Source: Bacteroidales bacterium
GTDB lineage: Bacteria > Bacteroidota > Bacteroidia > Bacteroidales > P3
NCBI GenBank assembly: GCA_017647065.1
Contig: JAGCLI010000231.1
Location: 1-6,138 of the forward strand
DNA: 6,138 nucleotides
Reading direction: 5' to 3'
Part shown: in pieces, positions 1 to 5,266 of the stretch
How positions within the stretch are numbered: position 1 is the first letter of the stretch
How the letters are laid out: every line of letters begins with the position of its first letter
Notes under the pieces: model-generated
The model's input: only the letters and a program-made list of their open reading frames with translations
Database searches by the model: none
Told to the model about the DNA's origin: nothing
Position numbers and translations under genes: made by a program

Positions 1-242
1 AAATATCAAAAATATTAGACTTTTTAGCAATGTTGCTACTCTTGGTCATAGTAATCTATCAGATTTTCTTTAAATTTGAAAAAGTGGAATACTTAATATT
101 GGCAGTTTTAGCAGTAGCAATAGTGAAAATGATAGCAGCAATAATAAAATCCAACTACTACGAAAAACACTACAAACAATTAGAAGAAGACAACGAATTT
201 TTAGAAAGAAGAATAAAAGAATTAACAGAAAATAATAAATAA
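1..242 (+). CDS. small membrane protein with C-terminal coiled coil, 5' end outside the window
   Basis: The reading frame is open from the left edge (reading ISKILDFLA) before the first in-window ATG at 30. The true start therefore probably lies just outside the window, although a start at 30 giving 70 aa is possible. Counting from the ATG at 30, there is a hydrophobic segment at about residues 2-14 and a second at about 20-40 (YLILAVLAVAIVKMIAAII). A charged tail follows (about 43-70), rich in Glu, Lys and Leu, that looks like a short coiled coil. This suggests a two-pass inner-membrane protein with a cytoplasmic or periplasmic helical tail. I do not recognise the family. It ends 14 bp before efp with no terminator between, so the two are probably co-transcribed. 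Codons are strongly A-ending, like efp. Function unknown. Confidence 0.6.
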   Translation, partial: ISKILDFLAMLLLLVIVIYQIFFKFEKVEYLILAVLAVAIVKMIAAIIKSNYYEKHYKQLEEDNEFLERRIKELTENNK

Positions 243-256
243 AAAAATAAGAGAAA

Positions 257-820
257 ATGGCAACAACAGCAGACATTAAAAACGGATTGTGTATAGAAAT
301 GAACAACGACTTATTTACTGTTGTAGAATTTCTTCACGTAAAGCCAGGAAAAGGAGAAGCATTCGTAAGAACAATACTTAAAAGCTTCAAAACAGGAAGA
401 ACATTAGAGCATACATTCCCTTCTGGTACAAAAATCGAAACTTGTAGAGTAGAACGCCGTCCATATACATTCCTTTACAAAGACGATACAGGATATAACT
501 TTATGCACGCAGAAACTTACGAACAAATAAACATAGAAGAAACTCTAATTAACGCACCACAATTCCTTAAAGAAGGACAAGCAGTAGAAGTAGTAGTACA
601 TGCAGACACAGAAACACCACTTTCATGCGAATTACCACCATTTGTAGAAATGGAAGTTACTTACACAGAACCAGGAGTAAAAGGAAACACAGCAACAAAC
701 GCAATGAAAGACGCAACAGTTGAAACAGGAGCAAAAGTAAGAATACCTTTGTTTATTGAAACAGGCGAAAGAATCAAAGTAGATACAAGAACTGCAGAAT
801 ACTCTGAAAGAGTGAAGTAA
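257..820 (+). CDS. efp: elongation factor P (EF-P)
   Basis: EF-P binds the ribosome between the P and E sites and relieves stalling at consecutive prolines. The protein is 187 aa, the usual family length. It has an N-terminal KOW-like domain (about 1-62), a first OB domain (about 65-127) and a second OB domain (about 130-187). The beta3-beta4 loop reads KPGKGEAF, placing the tip lysine, the residue modified in many bacteria, at K32. The C-terminus has the conserved [17 protein letters not shown] segment. The start [10 protein letters not shown] matches the usual Bacteroidota N-terminus, so the ATG at 257 is preferred over the internal Met15. The upstream sequence is purine-rich but has no real Shine-Dalgarno, which is normal in this phylum. 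It follows the small membrane protein by 14 bp and ends in a strong palindromic terminator. No EF-P modification enzyme is encoded in the window. Confidence 0.97.
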   Translation: MATTADIKNGLCIEMNNDLFTVVEFLHVKPGKGEAFVRTILKSFKTGRTLEHTFPSGTKIETCRVERRPYTFLYKDDTGYNFMHAETYEQINIEETLINAPQFLKEGQAVEVVVHADTETPLSCELPPFVEMEVTYTEPGVKGNTATNAMKDATVETGAKVRIPLFIETGERIKVDTRTAEYSERVK

Positions 821-827
821 AAAAAAA

Positions 828-902
828 CAAAGAAATAATTTCAAAAAGCAAAGAAAAAAATATTTTTTTCTTTGCTTTTTTTATTTTTTTCAAAGAAATA
901 TT
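828..902 (+). repeat. three CAAAGAAA words spaced 21 and 42 bp downstream of efp
   Basis: CAAAGAAA begins at 828, 849 and 891. The spacings are 21 and 42 bp, or two and four turns of the helix, which would put all three on one face of the DNA. The middle copy is the left arm of the efp terminator, and its inverted partner occupies 867-874. The third copy belongs to the promoter-associated box at 891-902. The phasing is seen directly. Whether it reflects a bound protein, intrinsic A-tract curvature or chance in AT-rich DNA is not known. Confidence 0.4.
843..890 (+). terminator. efp intrinsic terminator, 38-bp perfect palindrome plus T-runs
   Basis: Positions 843-861 and 862-880 are exact reverse complements (19-bp arms, centre between 861 and 862). 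The arms contain the word GCAAAGA and its complement. The few bases at the centre must form the loop in RNA. The stem runs into a T-tract at 876-882, then an A and seven more T at 884-890. It begins 23 bp after the efp stop. The stem is mostly A-U, with two G-C pairs at GC/GC and one at G/C, so its strength comes from length. Confidence 0.75.
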
Positions 903-911
903 TTATATTTG
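891..911 (+). promoter_or_regulatory. promoter with CAAAGAAATATT box and TATATTTG -7 element
   Basis: TATATTTG at 904-911 matches the Bacteroidota -7 consensus TAnnTTTG and is followed by C, as is common. Just upstream, at 891-902, lies CAAAGAAATATT, the same 12-bp box found before the -7 elements at 5173-5180 and 5225-5232. No TTTG -33 element is present at the usual distance; that position reads TTTA. It would drive the secreted-protein operon starting at 1092, from about 174 bp upstream. Confidence 0.5.
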
Positions 912-954
912 CAACACATATTCAAATATTATGCAAAACACTAAAAGCATAACC

Positions 955-962
955 TACCTTTG
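955..962 (+). promoter_or_regulatory. -7 element TACCTTTG, probable main promoter of the 1092 operon
   Basis: TACCTTTG followed by CA is a very typical Bacteroidota -7 element. A start about seven bases downstream would give a leader of roughly 120 nt ahead of the ATG at 1092, containing all of the hairpin-forming segments below. No clear TTTG occurs 19-21 bp upstream, so the call rests on the -7 match and position. Confidence 0.6.
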
Positions 963-974
963 CAAGAACAATTT

Positions 975-1051
975 AAGCAAATAGAGATGTTTGCTTCATC
1001 TCTTGCTTTGAGCAAACATCGTTAAAATAAATCCAATCAAAGCAAAAGAGA
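975..1051 (+). promoter_or_regulatory. structured 5' leader with mutually exclusive hairpins
   Basis: Five segments can pair in competing ways. A is AAGCAAA (975-981). B is GATGTTTGCT (986-995). C is TTGCTTTGA (1003-1011). D is AGCAAACATC (1011-1020). E is TCAAAGCAA (1037-1045). B pairs with D over 10 perfect bp with a 15-nt loop that contains most of C. The alternative is A with B (7 bp, TTTGCTT at 990-996) together with C and E (9 perfect bp, extended by TCTC 999-1002 with GAGA 1048-1051 across a 2-nt bulge). All pairings were checked base by base. No T-run follows, so transcription termination is not obvious, and translational control or RNA stability is as plausible. It matches no riboswitch class I recognise. 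Confidence 0.45.
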
Positions 1052-1078
1052 AAATAAAGTATTCACACTCTAAATTTT

Positions 1079-1084
1079 AGGAGG
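1079..1084 (+). promoter_or_regulatory. canonical Shine-Dalgarno AGGAGG
   Basis: AGGAGG sits seven bases before the ATG at 1092, an ideal spacing, and fixes that start. No other gene in the window has one: efp, the genes at 2412 and 5267, nadD and rpoD all have A/T-rich upstream sequence. Bacteroidota generally do not use SD pairing, and in Flavobacteriia the anti-SD is reported to be held back on the ribosome. A weak hairpin (CTC 1068-1070 with GAG 1081-1083, plus TA with TA) could partly cover the site. Confidence 0.7.
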
Positions 1085-1091
1085 AAATAAA

Positions 1092-2393
1092 ATGAAAAGA
1101 AGTATAATATTACTATTGGTATTACTGCCAATAGTCGCATTTTCACAAATGCAAAATATAATAAATCAAGGAAATACCGCAACAACAAAGCGACAAATAT
1201 CTGCAAATACAATAATTGATTCAAATATAATAAAAGTTAGAAATATAAACAAAGATACTCTAATATCATCAATACCATCAAACTCTAATTTTTTAACGAC
1301 ATTAGTTCTCTCAACTTTGGGAACAAATGTTACAACACAAACTATAATTCCTAATGTAAAAATATATGATTTAAAAATTTTAAAAGATCATATTTACTTT
1401 TGCGGTAGTTATAATGGATTATGTGGATTTATAGCGTGGGCAAATATTGCTGATTTATTCTCTCAAAATCCATCACCAATTACAATACAATTAATGAACA
1501 ATCCTATTGCAATTCCGGAAATTACAAAACTTGAAGTATACGATTTAGGGGGAGACATTCAAATAGCAGCATTATCAAGTAACAATTGTCTTATTCGTTT
1601 AAATACGATAAATCCTGCTAATTATCAAATGATGTTTTCATCATATACTTTCAAAAATTTATCTGTTGGATATAAAAAGATAGCAACGATAGAAGAAATT
1701 GATGACTCAACAATGATTGTATCATTATTTGAAGCTATTGATATACAAAATTATACAGGAGGTTATTTTTCACATCCTATGAGTGTGTATGATAATTATG
1801 TTTTAGAAAATTCTAAAATAAATGCAGATATATTTACATTAGGCTATACGCATTTAAAAAACACAAGTAGTTCTGTTACATATAAAACAGATTTTATTAC
1901 ATTTGATGATAATATAAACATAATCAATCAACAATATTTAGAAGATATACACGCTAAATTAGATCCAATAGATTTAGAATATTGTATAGAGGATAATAAA
2001 TTATTGTATTTAACAACAGGGCGTTCTGCTGGTGATGTAGTATTTACAGTAGACCCATTTGCAACACAAGGATATATAAGTAGAGCAATACAACCAACTA
2101 TTCAAATTTTTCCATCAATAAAACAATATTATAGTGTTACAAGATATGATGATTATTATTTTGCAACATTAGGAGTAGATCCTTCGTTGAACACATTAAT
2201 ATTATTTGATTGTAAACGGAATAGTTCTTCTGTTACAAATTGTGCAAGCGCATATAGTGTAAAGGTATATAATTGTAATCATTTTAATATGAACATAGGT
2301 TTTCCATTTTATACCTACGTTATTGGAAATCAAAACACGGCTATTTTACAACCTAAGACAACTACATCAAAATATATTTTAATTTGTAATTAA
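1092..2393 (+). CDS. secreted protein of unknown function, beta-propeller-like sequence
   Basis: This is a 433-aa protein with a clear signal peptide (residues 1-19: KR, then a Leu/Ile/Val core, ending AFSQ). No lipobox cysteine follows, so it is likely periplasmic or released rather than a lipoprotein. The mature part is rich in Asn, Thr, Ser and Ile. It shows alternating hydrophobic strands such as VKIYDLKILKDHIYFCGSYN (about residues 88-107) and LEVYDLGGDIQIAAL, which resemble propeller blades reporting measured values; this fold guess is weak. Seven or so cysteines are scattered through it, one near the C-terminus (ICN). No T9SS sorting domain is visible at the end. I do not recognise the family. 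It has an SD-led start, a structured leader and 18 bp to the next secreted-protein gene, suggesting a two-gene operon. Alternatives include a truncated adhesin or a lineage-specific surface protein. Confidence 0.8.
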   Translation: MKRSIILLLVLLPIVAFSQMQNIINQGNTATTKRQISANTIIDSNIIKVRNINKDTLISSIPSNSNFLTTLVLSTLGTNVTTQTIIPNVKIYDLKILKDHIYFCGSYNGLCGFIAWANIADLFSQNPSPITIQLMNNPIAIPEITKLEVYDLGGDIQIAALSSNNCLIRLNTINPANYQMMFSSYTFKNLSVGYKKIATIEEIDDSTMIVSLFEAIDIQNYTGGYFSHPMSVYDNYVLENSKINADIFTLGYTHLKNTSSSVTYKTDFITFDDNINIINQQYLEDIHAKLDPIDLEYCIEDNKLLYLTTGRSAGDVVFTVDPFATQGYISRAIQPTIQIFPSIKQYYSVTRYDDYYFATLGVDPSLNTLILFDCKRNSSSVTNCASAYSVKVYNCNHFNMNIGFPFYTYVIGNQNTAILQPKTTTSKYILICN

Positions 2394-2411
2394 CAATAAA
2401 ATTTAAGTAAT

Positions 2412-3587
2412 ATGAAAAAAACAGTATTTATTTTAATCGCAGTTTTGTCTACATTTTTTGTATCAAAAGCACAAAATGTATCAGATACGATATTTAATGA
2501 TTATTATTTGCCTGATTTTATAGATGTGGAACATTGTAGTTCTTTGCTATTCTATGATGAAACAGATTCTAATACAAACAATTATATGGCAAGAAATCAT
2601 TATAATTTTTGGATGACAGGTGGTTCTTATGAAACAGAGCATGGTGGTTATGGCGATAGTTCTGGTGTTCTTGATAGAGCACAACCTTGTTATACGGATA
2701 CATTATTAACTATAAAAGGTATTGCAATAGGAGTTGACTACCGTCAACTATTAAGAGAAATAGTTAGAGACGAATACTCTAAAATACTTCTACTTTATTC
2801 TCAACGTTATATGCCGATTTGTCAAACAAATTCAGACCCAATCAGCTATTATAGCTCAACACCAAAAGGCAAGTTAAAACTAATGAACAATACATTGAAT
2901 AGAGAAATAACATCAGTTAATATTGACACAAACTTTATTTTATATGATACAGAGCAATATTCTTATATAGAATACTACTTTGATAGTCTTGTTAATGTAA
3001 ATGGATTGTTTTATATAGTGGAAGATGTAACAGAAACCTCTACGTTAATATCACAAATGGTTTTTACTGAATGTAATTTTCCATATCCCTCATTAGTAAG
3101 AACTGCAGATGACTCCTCAACTACTTGGGTGCAATGGAGTGAGCATTTTTTCAATCAAACAATATGTTATGATAATGCCGTAGTAAAACTTCCTACGTAT
3201 AGATATGCAGATGTTTTTAATCCTGCTTACTATAATAATGGTGCTATTCCAAATACTTGTCAAATGTATATGTTCCCAATTTTTGCAGAAACAGATACTA
3301 CCTTAGGAGATGGCACGTATCCTGATACTAATGTATGCCTTTATGATGTAAATGTTGATAGATATTCCAATGTTTACCCAAATCCTGCAAATGATGTAGT
3401 AACAGTGCAATCATCTTTCAAGGTAAAAGAAATAGAAATACATAATGCCTTAGGACAAGTTGTGTTAAGAAAACAAGGCAGTCAAAACATTGAAACAATA
3501 GATGTGTCAAATCTTCAAAGCGGAACGTACATCGTAAGAATAAAGACACAAAGAGGCTTTGCAAACAAAAAGATTTTGATAGAATAA
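2412..3587 (+). CDS. secreted protein with C-terminal type IX secretion sorting domain
   Basis: This is a 391-aa protein. Residues 1-21 are a signal peptide (KK, then FILIAVLSTFFV, ending SKAQ). The central 300 residues are rich in Tyr, Asn, Asp, Thr and Ser and match no family I recognise. Residues about 316-391 are a type A T9SS sorting domain. It opens with SNVYPNPAND, continues with IEIHNALGQVV and IDVSNLQSGTYIVRI, and ends KKILIE. Such domains direct export across the outer membrane through the PorU/PorV machinery and are usually cleaved, leaving the protein on the surface or released. The start lacks an SD. It lies 18 bp after the previous gene and ends before a hairpin terminator. Central-domain function is unknown; no catalytic motif is evident. 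Confidence 0.9.
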   Translation: MKKTVFILIAVLSTFFVSKAQNVSDTIFNDYYLPDFIDVEHCSSLLFYDETDSNTNNYMARNHYNFWMTGGSYETEHGGYGDSSGVLDRAQPCYTDTLLTIKGIAIGVDYRQLLREIVRDEYSKILLLYSQRYMPICQTNSDPISYYSSTPKGKLKLMNNTLNREITSVNIDTNFILYDTEQYSYIEYYFDSLVNVNGLFYIVEDVTETSTLISQMVFTECNFPYPSLVRTADDSSTTWVQWSEHFFNQTICYDNAVVKLPTYRYADVFNPAYYNNGAIPNTCQMYMFPIFAETDTTLGDGTYPDTNVCLYDVNVDRYSNVYPNPANDVVTVQSSFKVKEIEIHNALGQVVLRKQGSQNIETIDVSNLQSGTYIVRIKTQRGFANKKILIE

Positions 3588-3601
3588 GAAAAAGATAGAT
3601 A

Positions 3602-3631
3602 AAAAAAAGAGTGGAAAACCACTCTTTTTTT
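3602..3631. terminator. bidirectional intrinsic terminator between convergent genes
   Basis: A 13-bp perfect stem (3602-3614 with 3619-3631) and an AAAA loop has the core GAGTGG/CCACTC, flanked by seven A on the left and seven T on the right. It therefore reads as hairpin plus U-tract from both strands. It lies 15 bp after the stop of the sorting-domain protein and 2 bp beyond the rpoD stop, so it can end both transcripts. Confidence 0.9.
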
Positions 3632-3633
3632 AT

Positions 3634-4500
3634 TTATTGTCCTAAGTAGGATTGTAAAATATGACTTCGTGATGTTTGTTTTAATCGTTTAATCGCTTTT
3701 TCTTTGATTTGACGCACTCTTTCTCTTGTTAAATCGAAGTTCTCACCAATTTCATCTAAGGTCATAGGTGGATAACCCTCTAATCCGAAAAACATTTTCA
3801 AAATATCGCCTTCTTTTGGTGTTAGAGTTGATAATGCTCGGTTAATCTCTAATTTCAAACTTTCGTACATCAATTCTGATTCGGGAGTTTCTCCGTCTTC
3901 GTTTTTCATAAAATCATACATTGTATTTTCTTCATCGCTTGGCAAAGGAGCATCCATTGATAAGTGCTTGCCAGAATGACGAAGGCTTTCTTTGACTTCT
4001 GCAACCGAAATGTCTAATTCGTGAGCTACTTCTTCTGGATTAGGAGTGCGGTTAAGTTCTTGTTCTAAGCGAGCATAGGTTTTTGTGATTTTGTTCATAG
4101 AACCTATTTTGTTTAGAGGTAAACGAACAATTCTTGATTGCTCTGCTAAGGCTTGAAGAATGCTTTGGCGAATCCACCAAACAGCGTAGGAAATAAACTT
4201 AAAGCCTCGTGTCTCATCGAAACGTTGTGCTGCTTTTATTAAGCCAAGATTTCCTTCGTTAATAAGGTCTGGTAAACTCATTCCTTGATTTTGATATTGT
4301 TTTGCTACCGATACAACAAATCTTAAATTGGCTTTGGTTAATTTTTCTAAGGCAATTTGGTCACCTGCTTTAATTCTTTGAGCCAATTTTACTTCTTCCT
4401 CAGGTGAAATCATCTCTAAACGTCCTATTTCTTGAAGATATTTGTCTAAAGATGTGATTTCTCTATTGGTTAATTGTTTTGTGATTTTGAGTTGTCTCAT
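3634..4500 (-). CDS. rpoD: primary RNA polymerase sigma factor, sigma-70 family
   Basis: This is the housekeeping sigma factor, which directs core RNA polymerase to promoters. At 288 aa it is the short Bacteroidota form without region 1.1 or the long non-conserved insert. Region 1.2 spans about 16-45 ([18 protein letters not shown]). Region 2 spans about 53-122 and includes [36 protein letters not shown] and its -10-binding helices. Region 3 covers about 132-205. Region 4 covers about 215-275, ending in the helix-turn-helix [17 protein letters not shown]. The protein should recognise the TAnnTTTG elements described here. It lies 56 bp downstream of nadD on the same strand. That gap contains no convincing -7 element, so rpoD is probably transcribed at least partly from the nadD promoter. 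A single primary sigma is the natural reading, though the genome may hold others. Confidence 0.96.
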   Translation of the reverse strand: MRQLKITKQLTNREITSLDKYLQEIGRLEMISPEEEVKLAQRIKAGDQIALEKLTKANLRFVVSVAKQYQNQGMSLPDLINEGNLGLIKAAQRFDETRGFKFISYAVWWIRQSILQALAEQSRIVRLPLNKIGSMNKITKTYARLEQELNRTPNPEEVAHELDISVAEVKESLRHSGKHLSMDAPLPSDEENTMYDFMKNEDGETPESELMYESLKLEINRALSTLTPKEGDILKMFFGLEGYPPMTLDEIGENFDLTRERVRQIKEKAIKRLKQTSRSHILQSYLGQ

Positions 4501-4556
4501 TATATATCTGCTTTTTTTTATTTTCTACAATCTATTACGCTTTAATGGAAAAATAG

Positions 4557-5150
4557 TTACAAATAATAAGAATTTTTCTCTATTTCTTTCCTTACTACAT
4601 CAGGAATAAGATACCGTATAGATTTGTTGTTTCTTATGTTTTCTCTTATTAAGGAGGAGGAAATCTCTATCATAGGTGCGTTGATTTTAATAACGTTTTT
4701 TAGTTTGAAAAGTTCGGATTGCTCACAATTTGGTCGTGGATATACAAATATTCGATAATAGTCTAATATTGCTTGATAGTTTTTCCATTTGTGAAAATAT
4801 TTCAAATTATCTTCTCCTATAATGATGGTGAACTCTTTGTCTGGGTATTTTTCTTGTAAGTAAGTAAGCGTATCAATTGTGTAGGAGGGTAGAGGTAATG
4901 AAAATTCTATATCACAAGCACGAAAACCGTCGTTATCTTCAATAGCTTTTTGAACTAAAAAGTATCTTGCTCTATTGTCTAAAAGATTATTTCTTTCTTT
5001 AAAAGGGTTTTGTGGACTGACAACAAACCAAATCAAATCTAAATCGGAGTTTTCTAAAATTTGTTCTGCTAAAATCAAATGCCCGTTATGAATTGGATTA
5101 AAACTTCCAAAATATAAACCTATTTTTTTGTTATATGTTTTTTTTGTCAT
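4557..5150 (-). CDS. nadD: nicotinate-nucleotide adenylyltransferase
   Basis: This enzyme catalyses nicotinate mononucleotide plus ATP to deamido-NAD plus pyrophosphate, the penultimate step of NAD synthesis, in the cytoplasm. At 197 aa it has the usual length. It carries the nucleotidyltransferase signature GSFNPIHNGH at residues 15-24, containing the catalytic H/TxGH motif. It also has PSYTIDTL at 88-95, IGEDN at 111-115 and the late ISSSLIR motif at 163-169 that contacts ATP phosphates. The ATG at 5150 is chosen because the only additions to the core are a short lysine-rich N-terminus. A -7 element lies about 23 bp upstream, giving a leader of around 16 nt. It is followed by rpoD after 56 bp. 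In many Bacteroidota nadD sits beside gmk, so this neighbour is less usual. Confidence 0.95.
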   Translation of the reverse strand: MTKKTYNKKIGLYFGSFNPIHNGHLILAEQILENSDLDLIWFVVSPQNPFKERNNLLDNRARYFLVQKAIEDNDGFRACDIEFSLPLPSYTIDTLTYLQEKYPDKEFTIIIGEDNLKYFHKWKNYQAILDYYRIFVYPRPNCEQSELFKLKNVIKINAPMIEISSSLIRENIRNNKSIRYLIPDVVRKEIEKNSYYL

Positions 5151-5172
5151 AGTTTTTTGCTAAAAATCCTTG

Positions 5173-5180
5173 CAAATGTA
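5173..5180 (-). promoter_or_regulatory. nadD promoter -7 element TACATTTG
   Basis: On the minus strand TACATTTG matches TAnnTTTG and is followed by CAAGG. The expected start is near 5166, about 16 nt before the nadD ATG. The box CAAAGAAATATT (minus strand, 5194 to 5183) lies two bases upstream of it. No TTTG is found at the usual -33 distance. Confidence 0.6.
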
Positions 5181-5182
5181 GA

Positions 5183-5222
5183 AATATTTCTTTGATTTAT
5201 TTTCTTAAAGCAAAGAAATATT
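5183..5222. repeat. inverted repeat of the 12-bp promoter box between divergent promoters
   Basis: AATATTTCTTTG (5183-5194) and CAAAGAAATATT (5211-5222) are exact reverse complements separated by 16 bp. Each arm abuts a -7 element: TACATTTG on the minus strand and TATCTTTG on the plus strand. Each arm is two bases from its -7 element, so the layout is symmetrical. It could be a shared operator for both directions or a promoter element used by each. Confidence 0.6.
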
Positions 5223-5224
5223 CT

Positions 5225-5232
5225 TATCTTTG
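5225..5232 (+). promoter_or_regulatory. promoter -7 element TATCTTTG for the exported protein at 5267
   Basis: TATCTTTG followed by C matches TAnnTTTG. The start would be near 5239, leaving a leader of about 28 nt before the ATG at 5267. CAAAGAAATATT (5211-5222) lies two bases upstream. GCAAAGA (5210-5216) and TCTTTGC (5227-5233) form a 7-bp inverted repeat with a 10-bp gap, overlapping the -7 element. TTTC at 5201-5204 is a near match to the -33 TTTG at the right distance. Confidence 0.6.
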
Positions 5233-5266
5233 CCTAATATTTTTTTTATTAAACTTTTATTTTGAA

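Noticed and set aside
70..306. Minus-strand open frame of 78 codons
   Set aside because: It is the antisense of the small membrane protein and the efp start. Its protein is low-complexity Leu/Ile/Phe, as expected from A-rich DNA read backwards.
632..844. Minus-strand open frame of 70 codons, rich in Cys and Phe
   Set aside because: It lies antisense to the end of efp, which is a certain gene. The Cys/Phe richness is a complement artefact.
986..1020. Leader hairpin as an intrinsic terminator
   Set aside because: The 10-bp stem has a 15-nt loop and is followed by GTTAAAATAA, not a T-run.
2300..2393. Possible T9SS sorting domain at the end of the 1092 protein
   Set aside because: The YPNP-type opening, the LGQ-type strand and the GxY-V segment are all absent.
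3588..3633. Replication origin at the skew switch
   Set aside because: The gap is only 46 bp and is filled by a terminator. No DnaA boxes, AT-rich unwinding region or dnaA/dnaN neighbours are seen.
4501..4556. Separate rpoD promoter (minus-strand TAGATTG)
   Set aside because: It has one T too few for TAnnTTTG and no supporting upstream box.
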